Below, one piece after another: positions 7,342 to 14,869 of a DNA stretch of 34,386 bases. Position numbers and translations under genes: made by a program. The stretch lies in NCBI GenBank assembly GCA_902786965.1, contig CADAEJ010000011.1:1-34386 (forward strand), written 5' to 3'. Positions within the stretch are counted from its first letter, which is position 1; every line of letters starts with the position of its first letter. The stretch comes from an uncultured Ruminococcus sp. GTDB taxonomy: Bacteria; Bacillota; Clostridia; Oscillospirales; Ruminococcaceae. Under the pieces are notes generated by a model. The model was not told the DNA's origin and searched no databases. It saw nothing but the letters and a program-made list of their open reading frames with translations.

Positions 7342-7614
7342 AAGGAAACGGATAACGCCGTCTGTGATCTTGAGAACTCTCTCGAACTCAGCCGGGAACT
7401 CAGGCTTTGCTGTGAATGTCCACAGTACATAAGTTCCTTCCGTCTCGTAATTAATAGCATAAGCGAGCTTACGCTTGCCCCAGTTGTTCATCTCAACTGA
7501 TTCAGCGTTGTCCTTGATCATTGCATCAAACTTCTCGATAAGAGCTGCGCCCTCGTCCTCGAGCTTGGTGCTGAAAATAACCATTGCTTCGTAATTTTCG
7601 TTGATCTTTGCCAT
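7324..7614 (-). CDS. rpsF: 30S ribosomal protein S6
   Basis: This 96-residue component of the small ribosomal subunit pairs with S18 on the platform. Family features include NYEAMVIFSTKL at the N-terminus, the central WGKRKLAYAINYETEGTYVL (positions about 46-65) and the ending LKITDGVIRFLVTA. I choose the ATG at 7614, seven bases after a strong AAGGAGGTG site; a longer frame upstream lacks a site. It heads the rpsF-ssb-rpsR operon under a full-consensus promoter. Confidence 0.97.
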   Translation of the reverse strand: MAKINENYEAMVIFSTKLEDEGAALIEKFDAMIKDNAESVEMNNWGKRKLAYAINYETEGTYVLWTFTAKPEFPAEFERVLKITDGVIRFLVTARQ

Positions 7615-7676
7615 TATTCTTACACCTCCTTCTGGATTTCGCCTGCACATATAAGTACAAGCAAGGATACCACAAT

Positions 7677-7705
7677 ATTATAGCACAAGGCCCGCACCTT
7701 GTCAA
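7677..7705 (-). promoter_or_regulatory. Promoter of rpsF-ssb-rpsR, full consensus
   Basis: The minus strand reads TTGACA (7700-7705), a 17-nt spacer, then TATAAT (7677-7682), with TTGTGC before the -10. All twelve consensus bases match. The -35 lies in the loop of an inverted repeat. Confidence 0.92.
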
Positions 7706-7716
7706 CGATGCGGACC
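7689..7716 (-). repeat. Inverted repeat bracketing the rpsF -35 element
   Basis: GGCCCGCA (7689-7696) faces TGCGGACC (7709-7716), seven of eight bases complementary (a G-U pair in RNA). The TTGACA lies in the 12-nt loop. It could be the terminator of the upstream gene fused to the promoter, but no U-tract follows on the minus strand. It could also be an operator. Confidence 0.55.
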
Positions 7717-7742
7717 TTTACATTTGTAAATTTTCTATTAAA

Positions 7743-8684
7743 TCACTTGTACATCTGATTGATAAAGAATACGCTGCCGACAACAAGCGATACATACATA
7801 CAATAGCCGCAAATTGCTGCCATCCACGAAACTCCGCCCTTTGCGGAAAGTTTTTCCTTGACCTCTTTTTCGCCGTCGGCGGTCTTTCTTATCAGTCCGA
7901 TATCATTCTTCGCCTTTTTGTAGTAAAAATAGTTCGCAAGAAGTCCCGAAAAAACTCTCCAGGACATCAGGACGTACCAGCAGCCCGTTGACAGCATCAC
8001 GAACGAATCGCTTGAAACGTCAAACGGAAAGACTATCTTGAAGCCTGCATATCCTGCTGCAAAATTCGCTATCATCACAGGTACCGAAAGCACGGTACAC
8101 ACCAGAAGCGAGATTATACCCAGAAGATTCATCTTTCTGTACAGGTAGTAGACCTCGGGAAAAAGGAATGCGCCGAGATTCAGCGACAGCTTTCCGCCAT
8201 ACTTGCCGAATCTTATAAAGCTCATAAGGAACGTGAACGGGTTGTTTTTAACATATCCCGCATAGTCCTCCAGCTTGATGCCGTCAATGACAGAATCCTT
8301 ATCGTATACCGTTCTTTCACCGAACGGCGAATACTCTACCCTGCCTTCATTTGGCACGCCGTCACGGTAAGCGCCCTTTTTGCGCTCTCTGTCGGCAGCC
8401 TCGCTTTCAGTTTCGTGCAGCGGTGTTCCGCAGCTTTCACAAAAGAGCTTATCCTTATCGTTGTTGAATCCGCAACGTCTGCACCTGATGCCCTCGCCGC
8501 CCTCCTCAGCCGACTTTGACCACGAGCCGCCGCTTTCGTGCAGCTCGTCATTTATGCACTTACCGGCTTTCTTGTAGCACTCGCGGTGATACGGCGTTCC
8601 GCAGTCAGGGCACACAACGATATCGTCGCCGTCCTTGAACGGTTCTTGGCAGACCTTGCATTTTGCGCCTGTATATGTAGCCAT
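7743..8684 (-). CDS. RING-like and zinc-ribbon membrane protein
   Basis: The 313-residue protein starts with a RING-like treble of zinc ligands: C9, C12, C25, C28, H33, C36, with C43 nearby. This fits the prokaryotic RING family described for bacterial membrane proteins. A second zinc ribbon uses C68, C71, C82 and C85. A charged linker leads to a membrane region from about residue 168, with helices near 187-210, 230-255 and 288-308, resembling DUF2628-type proteins. The zinc domains should face the cytoplasm. No catalytic function can be assigned; a ubiquitin-like role is not implied. It has its own promoter and stands alone between rpsF and prfB. An AAAGGA site precedes the ATG. Confidence 0.8.
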   Translation of the reverse strand: MATYTGAKCKVCQEPFKDGDDIVVCPDCGTPYHRECYKKAGKCINDELHESGGSWSKSAEEGGEGIRCRRCGFNNDKDKLFCESCGTPLHETESEAADRERKKGAYRDGVPNEGRVEYSPFGERTVYDKDSVIDGIKLEDYAGYVKNNPFTFLMSFIRFGKYGGKLSLNLGAFLFPEVYYLYRKMNLLGIISLLVCTVLSVPVMIANFAAGYAGFKIVFPFDVSSDSFVMLSTGCWYVLMSWRVFSGLLANYFYYKKAKNDIGLIRKTADGEKEVKEKLSAKGGVSWMAAICGYCMYVSLVVGSVFFINQMYK

Positions 8685-8724
8685 TTTCGTTAATCCTTTC
8701 TGTTTTGTATCTATATTTCATTTC

Positions 8725-8753
8725 ATTATAGCACACTTTTTTTGAAATTACCA
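8725..8753 (-). promoter_or_regulatory. Promoter of the RING-like gene
   Basis: The minus strand has TATAAT (8725-8730) preceded by TGTGC, an extended -10. A weak -35, TGGTAA (8748-8753), lies 17 bp upstream. Confidence 0.65.
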
Positions 8754-8772
8754 TAGTTTTTTCATTTTTTTC

Positions 8773-8801
8773 TTTACTTTTCAGAAAAAAAGTTTTATAA
8801 T
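8773..8801 (+). promoter_or_regulatory. Promoter of prfB
   Basis: TTTACT (8773-8778), a 17-nt A-rich spacer and TATAAT (8796-8801) are followed 31 bp later by the prfB ATG. A GGAG ribosome site is at 8821-8824. It is divergent from the promoter of the RING-like gene. Confidence 0.75.
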
Positions 8802-8832
8802 AAGGATTAGCAGTATTTAAGGAGAATGATAT

Positions 8833-9954
8833 ATGGTATTTTTAGAGAATCTCAAATCACAGCTTGAAGCGCTTGCTCCGACGATAAAAGAGCTTCACGA
8901 TGTATATGACATCGAGCGCAGCAAGGAACGTATAGAAGAACTTCACGAAAAGGCAGCCGAGCCGGGCTTCTGGGACGATATGGACAAATCACAGGTAGTT
9001 TTGCAGGAAACAAGGAGCCTGGAAAGCAAGCTGGAAAAATACAAGGATTTCACAACGTCATACGAAGACATAGAGGTAATGCTTGAGATGGCGGCTGAAG
9101 AAGACGATGAGAGCATGGTCGAGGAGATAAAGCTCGAGGTCGAAAAGCTCAAGCAAAAGGTCGATGAAGCATCGCTTGCAACGCTGCTGACGGGTGAATA
9201 TGACAAGCTGAACGCTATCATCACGCTGCACGCAGGCGCAGGCGGCACAGAGGCGCAGGACTGGACGGAAATGCTGTTCAGAATGTACACTCGCTGGGCA
9301 GAAAAGCACAACTTCAAGGTATCGACACTTGATTTCCTTGAAGGCAGCGAGGCAGGTCTTAAAACAGTGACGCTTATGGTCGAGGGTGAAAATGCTTACG
9401 GTTATCTCAAAAGTGAGGCAGGCGTACACAGACTTGTACGAATTTCGCCTTTCAATGCAGCAGGCGCAAGGCAGACATCTTTCTCGGCGGCAGATGTAAT
9501 GCCCGAGATCGACGATACCATTGAGGTAGACATCAGACCCGAGGATATAGAGATGCAGGTGTTCCGTTCATCAGGTGCGGGCGGTCAGCACATCAACAAG
9601 ACATCATCGGCTGTACGTCTTATCCACAAGCCCACGGGTATCGTGACCTCGTGCCAGACGCAGAGAAGCCAGTTCCAGAACAGAGAGTACGCAATGAAGC
9701 TTCTGCGCTCGGAGCTTGTCAAGATCAAGGAGCAGGAGCATCTTGAAAAGATAAGTGACATCAAGGGCGTACAGAAGGAGATCGCGTGGGGCTCGCAGAT
9801 ACGAAATTATGTATTTATGCCCTACACGCTTGTCAAGGACGTTCGCACAGGGTATGAAACAGCTAACGTGAACGCGGTAATGGACGGTGACCTTGACGGA
9901 TTTATAAACGCTTATCTCAAGGCGCTCTCACTTGGCAATATCGAAAAGCAATAA
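8833..9954 (+). CDS. prfB: Peptide chain release factor 2 (no frameshift)
   Basis: The 373-residue factor ends translation at UGA and UAA codons. The stop-codon reading tripeptide of RF2, SPF, is at 205-207 in VRISPFNAAGARQTSF, and the catalytic GGQ is at 250-252. Most bacterial prfB genes need a programmed +1 shift at an in-frame UGA near codon 25. Here the matching region (HDVYDIERSKERIEELHEK) is read without a break, so autoregulation by frameshifting is absent. Length agrees with a full-size RF2. GGAG lies eight bases before the ATG. Confidence 0.97.
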   Translation: MVFLENLKSQLEALAPTIKELHDVYDIERSKERIEELHEKAAEPGFWDDMDKSQVVLQETRSLESKLEKYKDFTTSYEDIEVMLEMAAEEDDESMVEEIKLEVEKLKQKVDEASLATLLTGEYDKLNAIITLHAGAGGTEAQDWTEMLFRMYTRWAEKHNFKVSTLDFLEGSEAGLKTVTLMVEGENAYGYLKSEAGVHRLVRISPFNAAGARQTSFSAADVMPEIDDTIEVDIRPEDIEMQVFRSSGAGGQHINKTSSAVRLIHKPTGIVTSCQTQRSQFQNREYAMKLLRSELVKIKEQEHLEKISDIKGVQKEIAWGSQIRNYVFMPYTLVKDVRTGYETANVNAVMDGDLDGFINAYLKALSLGNIEKQ

Positions 9955-9962
9955 CAATAAGA

Positions 9963-10003
9963 AAGAGATGCTGTTCATCATAAAACGGCATCTCTTATTT
10001 TTA
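9963..10003. terminator. Terminator between prfB and the yesL-like gene
   Basis: AAGAGATGC (9963-9971) pairs with GCATCTCTT (9988-9996), extendable by two pairs. It is followed by ATTTTTATT on the plus strand. The other side is A-rich, so it may also serve the convergent minus-strand gene ending at 10004. Confidence 0.88.
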
Positions 10004-10813
10004 TTACTTAACGACTTTCTTCTTTTTCTTTGCCTTCTTCTGATCGGCGCTCTCGTACTCGGGTGCGTCCTTGAAGATCCTGTCGTCACCCGTATCAAGA
10101 TAGATATCCTCGGGATTTTCCTCGCCAAGCTGGTCATAGTATGGCTGAATGATGTACTTTCTGACAACAGGATAGCACAGCGAGCAGTTCAGGAATGCGA
10201 TAAACGAGAACGGAAGTGTCATTAGTATTATCACCGACACAGGCAGAAGGAAAAAACATATCGACATAAATATCACATAAACGAAAAAGCAGATAAGCGA
10301 CTTTTTAAGTCCAAGATATGCAAGTATGAACGAGTTTTTGAGTATCTGCTTGACAGTCAGGTGTGTAGATGAAACCATTATGTAGATGTAAAAATCCATC
10401 ATAACGACAACTATCATAAATGCGAACATCACAAACATCGGCACATACATTATCGGCATCATATCAGCCCACTGCTTGTAAAATGGCAGACCGACCGCAA
10501 ACACGGCGGTAAGAAGCACATTCAGCAGACCGAAGAAAAGTCCCTGCTTGAAATTCTGCTTGAACGCTGCCCAGAAATCAGCGAACAGATAGGCGTGCCT
10601 TTCCTGCGAATAGTTTCTGCACACCTTTGTCAGTGCGGCAGTTGCAGGACCGATAGTAATTATCGGCAGACAAAACAGCACATAGATGAAATTCAGCGCC
10701 ATCAGCTTCCAGAAGTGGCTGAAATAGATAGCGGCATATTTGACGAACCCTGTTTTTTCGTGAGGTGTTTTAAGCACACCTTTCTGACTCGGATCGCGAG
10801 GCATTAAACCCAT
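10004..10813 (-). CDS. YesL-like membrane protein (DUF624)
   Basis: The 269-residue protein resembles the DUF624/YesL family. It has about five membrane helices, with the family-like block GPATAALTKVCRNY near residue 55 followed by a FWAAFKQNFKQGLFFG segment. The C-terminal 55 residues are hydrophilic, acidic then lysine-rich, and should lie in the cytoplasm. Family function is unknown; members often sit with sugar-uptake genes, which is not so here. It starts 33 bp after the SpoIIM-like gene with AAGGAGAG upstream, so it closes the proC operon. Confidence 0.8.
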   Translation of the reverse strand: MGLMPRDPSQKGVLKTPHEKTGFVKYAAIYFSHFWKLMALNFIYVLFCLPIITIGPATAALTKVCRNYSQERHAYLFADFWAAFKQNFKQGLFFGLLNVLLTAVFAVGLPFYKQWADMMPIMYVPMFVMFAFMIVVVMMDFYIYIMVSSTHLTVKQILKNSFILAYLGLKKSLICFFVYVIFMSICFFLLPVSVIILMTLPFSFIAFLNCSLCYPVVRKYIIQPYYDQLGEENPEDIYLDTGDDRIFKDAPEYESADQKKAKKKKKVVK

Positions 10814-10846
10814 TTGAACTCTCCTTTTTACTTCCTTACAATACTT

Positions 10847-11449
10847 TTATACGGGCACAAGCCCTTTTGTCAGCCGGGCGATAAGGCAATCGGCTCCCGC
10901 GGAGACCGCAAGCACCGCCTCAAGCACGAGAAATTTTGTGCAGTAAAGCCTTACCGTTTCGCGCAGACCGTTTTCCTGTCTGTCTGAAAGCGTATAGACT
11001 GCATAGCGGTTTGAAAGGCATATAGCCTCCCTTGCGCCAAGCGCCAATGCAAACGAACAGATAAGACCGTTAGGAGCAATAAGCAGCGCGCTGTAAAGCA
11101 TTCCGTGAAGACCGTAGGCACTGTACATCTGCGACAGTACCACGCCAAGTCCGAGTCCGCGAAGTGCAAGTGCGGCTGCGGCGGCAGGCTGTCCGACTGC
11201 GCAGAAACCTGATGCAAATATCACAAACAGGAACGCTGTTGACGAGCTTAGCGTTTTTAGCAGTATCTTGGAAAAATCAAGGTTCTGCCTTACCGATAGA
11301 AACCCTGCCTGTACGGAATTAAGACTTCTGACCGTATCCGCGCTCATCGAGCCGTAAAACAGGCTCCCCAACAGCACCCCTGCAAGCAGAACGCAAAGCA
11401 GTCCTGCATAGAATTTTCCTGTATATATCCCGACTTTTCTTATCCTCAT
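10847..11449 (-). CDS. SpoIIM-like membrane protein (DUF95)
   Basis: The 200-residue protein has an N-terminal membrane helix (about 10-32), a soluble loop, then three or four further helices, a layout like stage II sporulation protein M. SpoIIM acts with SpoIID and SpoIIP in peptidoglycan removal during engulfment. The similarity is in topology and in the segment with GLGLGVVLSQMYSAYG and ALLIAPNGLI, where the family has conserved glycines and PHG/PNG. I choose the ATG at 11449 (MRIRKVGIYTG); a TTG farther up is less likely. It lies 57 bp after proC, with the yesL-like gene behind it. Whether the host sporulates cannot be told here. Confidence 0.72.
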   Translation of the reverse strand: MRIRKVGIYTGKFYAGLLCVLLAGVLLGSLFYGSMSADTVRSLNSVQAGFLSVRQNLDFSKILLKTLSSSTAFLFVIFASGFCAVGQPAAAAALALRGLGLGVVLSQMYSAYGLHGMLYSALLIAPNGLICSFALALGAREAICLSNRYAVYTLSDRQENGLRETVRLYCTKFLVLEAVLAVSAGADCLIARLTKGLVPV

Positions 11450-11506
11450 ACATTGACCACACCTTTCTGATATGGTAAATGTATATGCAGACAAGCTGTG
11501 TTTAAT

Positions 11507-12307
11507 TCACTTTGAAAGCTCGTAAGCCCTGTTTGTACAAGCCTTGCAGCAATTATCGACCGCATCTGCAAGGTTGCCCTCGCGCAGCTTTTCAAGTCCT
11601 GCGATTGTTGTACCGCCCTTTGAGGACACCATTTCGATAAGCTCGTCAAGGCTCTTTCCGCTGTCTGTTATCATCTTTGCCGAGCCGATAAGCGACTTTG
11701 CAAAGAGCTCTTTTGCGGTCTGCTCGTCGATTCCAACGCTTTTTGCGTAGTCAACGAAATACTTTGTATAAAGATAGATAAACGCAGGTGATGAACCGTT
11801 TATAGCGATTATCTCCTTCATTTTATCCTTTGAAATAACCTTGCTTATGCCGCCCGATGAAAAGATCCTGCACACGAGGTCAAACTCCTCGTCAGTAACG
11901 CTTGCAGAGCGTGAAAGCGCAGTCGCACCCTCGCCAAGCAGAAACGGCGTATTTGGCATGACAAGAACTACCTTTGCGTTTGGAACTGTTCTTTTTGCGT
12001 AGTACTCATCCGTAACACCCGCAAGGATAGACACTATGACAGTATCAGCAGTGACCTGCTTTGCAGTCTCGTCAAGCACCTCATCAAGCTGCTGCGGCTT
12101 GATAGCAAAGAAAACATACTTGCAGCACTTTACCACATCGGCGGCACTTCCGACACCAACGGCACCTGCTGCCATAGCCCTGTCAAGCGCTGCTTCTGAC
12201 TTATCAAAGGCAAACAGCTTTATGTCATTACTCATATCGCTTGAAAGGATGCCTTTCATAATAGCAAAGCCCATATTTCCGCAGCCGATAAAACCAACAT
12301 TAACCAT
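11507..12307 (-). CDS. proC: Pyrroline-5-carboxylate reductase
   Basis: The 266-residue enzyme carries out the last step of proline synthesis, reducing 1-pyrroline-5-carboxylate with NAD(P)H. The nucleotide-binding motif GFIGCGNMGFAIMKG is at the N-terminus. Also present are VFFAIKPQQLDEVL, MPNTPFLLGEGATAL and the C-terminal signature region with GSAKMITDSGKSLDEL and SSKGGTTIAGLE. I choose the ATG at 12307, nine bases after AAGGAG. It has its own promoter and leads into the SpoIIM-like and YesL-like genes. Confidence 0.96.
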   Translation of the reverse strand: MVNVGFIGCGNMGFAIMKGILSSDMSNDIKLFAFDKSEAALDRAMAAGAVGVGSAADVVKCCKYVFFAIKPQQLDEVLDETAKQVTADTVIVSILAGVTDEYYAKRTVPNAKVVLVMPNTPFLLGEGATALSRSASVTDEEFDLVCRIFSSGGISKVISKDKMKEIIAINGSSPAFIYLYTKYFVDYAKSVGIDEQTAKELFAKSLIGSAKMITDSGKSLDELIEMVSSKGGTTIAGLEKLREGNLADAVDNCCKACTNRAYELSK

Positions 12308-12339
12308 GTGAGTCAACTCCTTTTATTCATACAAAAGAT

Positions 12340-12368
12340 ATTATACAACAAAATCTCAACTATTGCAA
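12340..12368 (-). promoter_or_regulatory. Promoter of the proC operon
   Basis: The minus strand reads TTGCAA (12363-12368), a 17-nt spacer, then TATAAT (12340-12345), 33 bp before the proC start codon. The -35 is the same TTGCAA as at lon. Confidence 0.82.
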
Positions 12369-12387
12369 GCATTTGAGCGATTTTTCA

Positions 12388-12422
12388 AAAAGAAAAACGA
12401 GGAAAGTGCATTTCCTCGTTTT
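12388..12422 (-). terminator. Terminator of folT
   Basis: A 12-bp perfect stem (12394-12405 with 12411-12422) with a 5-nt loop is followed by TTTTTCTTTTT on the minus strand. It ends the folT transcript just upstream of the proC promoter. Confidence 0.93.
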
Positions 12423-12428
12423 GAAATA

Positions 12429-13034
12429 TCAGTTTGCCCTTATGCTGCCCCTGACCGTTCTTTTGTAAGCCACAAGGCAGATGGGAAGGATAATGAACAG
12501 CATCGGGATATCGACTGCAAGCTCAAGCACGTTCTTTATGACTCTTGCGGCTACAGCGGAAGAATACGCGGCTTTGGGGATAAAGCCGTAGTGCAGATTG
12601 AGCGCTGTATTGATGAATAGATTGATGATAACGACATCAAGCAGTCTTGCGATCATGATCCTTACAAACATCGAGATGTCCTTATCCTTCACGCGGATAG
12701 GGTGAACGCTGAACTTATGGTACAGGCAGATGCCGTAGATAAGTCCCTGCAGACCTGCTACAAGCGTATACGCAGGCAGAAAGCCGCCTGTGGGGTGTAC
12801 CATGAATCCGACAACGTCGCACGCAAATCCTGCAAAGACCGAGACTGTCGGTCCGAACAGCATACCGATGACTGCGATCGCGATGAACGCGAAGTTCAGT
12901 TTAGTAAACCCGATGTCGACCGAGAAGGATTCAATAAGCATAGATACGGCGATAAACACGCCTGTTATCGCAACGCTCTTTATGCTTTTGAATTCTTTCG
13001 CCGAATTGACGAACATACGAAAAAAGCTCTTCAT
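12429..13034 (-). CDS. folT: Folate ECF transporter S component FolT
   Basis: The 201-residue membrane protein is the substrate-binding S component of an energy-coupling-factor importer for folate. It has about six hydrophobic segments. The family region includes ITGVFIAVSMLIE, then KLNFAFIAIAVIGMLFGP, GFACDVVGFMVHPTGGFLPAYTL (positions about 74-96) and a C-terminal ARVIKNVLELAVDIP. It has no ATPase partner here and would use a shared EcfAAT module elsewhere. A strong AAGGAGG lies seven bases before the chosen ATG at 13034; an ATG at 13040 abuts the site. Control by the tetrahydrofolate riboswitch upstream supports the folate assignment. Confidence 0.93.
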   Translation of the reverse strand: MKSFFRMFVNSAKEFKSIKSVAITGVFIAVSMLIESFSVDIGFTKLNFAFIAIAVIGMLFGPTVSVFAGFACDVVGFMVHPTGGFLPAYTLVAGLQGLIYGICLYHKFSVHPIRVKDKDISMFVRIMIARLLDVVIINLFINTALNLHYGFIPKAAYSSAVAARVIKNVLELAVDIPMLFIILPICLVAYKRTVRGSIRAN

Positions 13035-13103
13035 AAACATACCTCCTTATGCGAGCCGTCGCTTAGTGCATAACGGGGTCTATGAAAAGCTCCTATTACA
13101 CAT

Positions 13104-13214
13104 TCAGCGGGATGCGAGGACTAAACCGCAAGGGCTTGCTTGATGCCGTTCCCTTTTCGTCCCGCCGACAACTCCCCGTCCGGCAGGCACTTAACGCTTA
13201 GACCTCTACTCTGT
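13104..13214 (-). ncRNA. Tetrahydrofolate (THF) riboswitch upstream of folT
   Basis: The minus-strand leader has the conserved blocks of the THF riboswitch in order. These are AGAGTAG at the 5' end, GCGTTAAGTG at 13188-13197, GGGGAGTTGTCGGCGGG at 13161-13177, ACGAAA just after, and CATCCCGCTG at the 3' end. P2 pairs AGGTCTAA with TTTAGTCCT with one mismatch, and a CAAG/CTTG hairpin lies before the 3' block. Downstream, TTATGC can pair with GCATAA beside the folT AAGGAGG site, which suggests control of translation. A TATAAT at 13256-13261 inside the end of the GNAT gene may supply the promoter. Confidence 0.93.
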
Positions 13215-13227
13215 TGTTTTGTTTTTT

Positions 13228-13746
13228 CTATCTACAAATCGGGAGTTTATCCCTCATTATAGTCATATTGCACCTGCCCCACGATTCGTTTTTATAAACA
13301 AACGCATCGTCAGCGGTGTTTCTTTCGGTAAAGCCTGCATTTTCGTAGCACCTGCGAGCCGCCGCATTTGCGGTGAACACGTTGAGGTGTACAAGATCTG
13401 CCTTTGCAATATCATAGGCATACTGTGCCGCGAGCCTTACCATTTCTTTACCGTATCCTTTGCCGCGCTGCATTGGATCAACAAGAACGAATTTAAGCAT
13501 TGCCTCGCTTGAATCATAATTCACCGAGCAGCAGATAAATCCGACTAAACTGCCATCGTCCGTTGCTGCCACAAATGCCTGATCGCCCTCACGTTCAAAC
13601 TGATCCTCAACAAACCTGCCGAACTCCTCCTTTTCAAGCGGAAAAGCAATGCGGTTTGCGCACCAAAGAGCGTGGGCTCTTTCATCGGTGATCCAGTTCT
13701 TTATCAAGTCAAAATCATGACTGTGAACATACGGTCTTAACCTCAT
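13228..13746 (-). CDS. GNAT-family N-acetyltransferase
   Basis: The 172-residue protein has the GNAT fold. The acetyl-CoA loop is QRGKGYGKEMV (about 91-101), after the strand AMLKFVLVDP. The later LNVFTANAAARRCYENAGF is motif B, typical of RimI/RimJ-like and small-molecule acetylating members. The substrate is not predictable. It lies between pfkA and the folT riboswitch, and its last codons overlap a possible promoter for folT. A GGGGAG site precedes the ATG. Confidence 0.88.
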   Translation of the reverse strand: MRLRPYVHSHDFDLIKNWITDERAHALWCANRIAFPLEKEEFGRFVEDQFEREGDQAFVAATDDGSLVGFICCSVNYDSSEAMLKFVLVDPMQRGKGYGKEMVRLAAQYAYDIAKADLVHLNVFTANAAARRCYENAGFTERNTADDAFVYKNESWGRCNMTIMRDKLPICR

Positions 13747-13790
13747 ATTCTGTTATCTCCCCGTTTGTATCTGTCTGTCTTTTTATTATA

Positions 13791-14747
13791 TCAGAATGCG
13801 GTCTTGTAAAGGATATCGTAAAGCTCGTCCTCGAAAGGCTTCTTCATGCTGAGAGCTTCCTGGATATCAACATCGTAAACCTCGCCCTTGCGGAATCCGC
13901 ATACTCTGTTGCCGATGCCCTGCTCAAGCAGCTCAACTGCGTGATAGCCAAGTCTTGTAGCAGCAACTCTGTCACGAAGTGTAGGCGAGCCGCCTCTCTG
14001 AACGTGACCGAGTACCGTAGCTCTTGACTCAACACCTGTAAGATCCTGAAGGGTCTTTGTGATGTAATCGGTCTTGCCGATACCCTCTGCAACTATGATG
14101 ATAAAGTGAGTCTTGCCCTGTGCCTTTGACTCGATCATTCTCCTTGCGATCTCGTCAAGGTCATAATCCTTTTCAAGAGTGATGCAAGCCTCTGCACCGA
14201 CAGCGGCAGCAACATTTATTGCTATGTAGCCTGCTTTTCTGCCCATTACCTCAACAACAGAGCATCTGTCGTGGGACTGTGCAGTATCCTTGATCTTATC
14301 GACCATTTCCATAGCCGTATTCATAGCTGTATCGTAACCAATGGTATAATCCGTGCAAGCGATATCATTGTCGATAGTTCCCGGGATACCTATGCAAGGG
14401 ATACCTGCTTTTGAAAGGTCAGCAGCGCCTCTGAACGAGCCGTCACCGCCGATAACAACGATACCGTCAAGGCCCATTTCCTCGCACTTCTTTTTACCCT
14501 TCAGAACGCCATCCATGTTCCTGAACTCGTTGCATCTTGCAGTATAAAGGCAAGTACCGCCTCTCTGGATAATGCCTGAAACGGTCTTTGCGTTCATCTC
14601 GATAACTTCGCCGTTGAGCAGTCCGTTGTAGCCTCTCATGATACCTACAACTTCCATACCCTTGTACAAAGCAGAACGGCAAACGGCTCTTACAGCCGCA
14701 TTCATTCCCGGAGCATCTCCGCCGCTTGTCAAAACACCGATTTTCAT
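13791..14747 (-). CDS. pfkA: ATP-dependent 6-phosphofructokinase
   Basis: The 318-residue enzyme phosphorylates fructose 6-phosphate in glycolysis. The ATP loop is SGGDAPGMNAAVR (8-20). GGDGS is at 100-104, and PGTIDND (122-128) carries the catalytic aspartate. Glycine in the GGDGS and PGTIDND positions marks the ATP-using rather than the pyrophosphate-using form. MGRKAGYIA and LGHVQRGGSPT are also present. Length is the bacterial standard. AGGAGG lies before the ATG. Its own promoter is bracketed by an inverted repeat. Confidence 0.97.
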   Translation of the reverse strand: MKIGVLTSGGDAPGMNAAVRAVCRSALYKGMEVVGIMRGYNGLLNGEVIEMNAKTVSGIIQRGGTCLYTARCNEFRNMDGVLKGKKKCEEMGLDGIVVIGGDGSFRGAADLSKAGIPCIGIPGTIDNDIACTDYTIGYDTAMNTAMEMVDKIKDTAQSHDRCSVVEVMGRKAGYIAINVAAAVGAEACITLEKDYDLDEIARRMIESKAQGKTHFIIIVAEGIGKTDYITKTLQDLTGVESRATVLGHVQRGGSPTLRDRVAATRLGYHAVELLEQGIGNRVCGFRKGEVYDVDIQEALSMKKPFEDELYDILYKTAF

Positions 14748-14794
14748 TGATTTGTCCTCCTATATATCATCTTATGTACAATTTTTCCCCGAAT

Positions 14795-14823
14795 ATCATA
14801 ACACAAAGCCCCTGAATTGTCAA
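14795..14823 (-). promoter_or_regulatory. Promoter of pfkA
   Basis: The minus strand reads TTGACA (14818-14823), a 17-nt spacer, then TATGAT (14795-14800), with TGTGT before the -10. The transcript would have a leader of about 40 nt. Confidence 0.87.
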
Positions 14824-14831
14824 GGGCTTTG
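14804..14831 (-). repeat. Inverted repeat bracketing the pfkA -35 element
   Basis: CAAAGCCC (14804-14811) and GGGCTTTG (14824-14831) are perfect 8-bp arms, with TTGACA in the 12-nt loop. No U-tract follows on either strand. It could terminate the upstream PASTA-protein transcript weakly, or be an operator at pfkA. The arrangement copies that at rpsF. Confidence 0.6.
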
Positions 14832-14869
14832 AAACAACTTAACATTTTCTTTTCACTTTTTATACAGTC

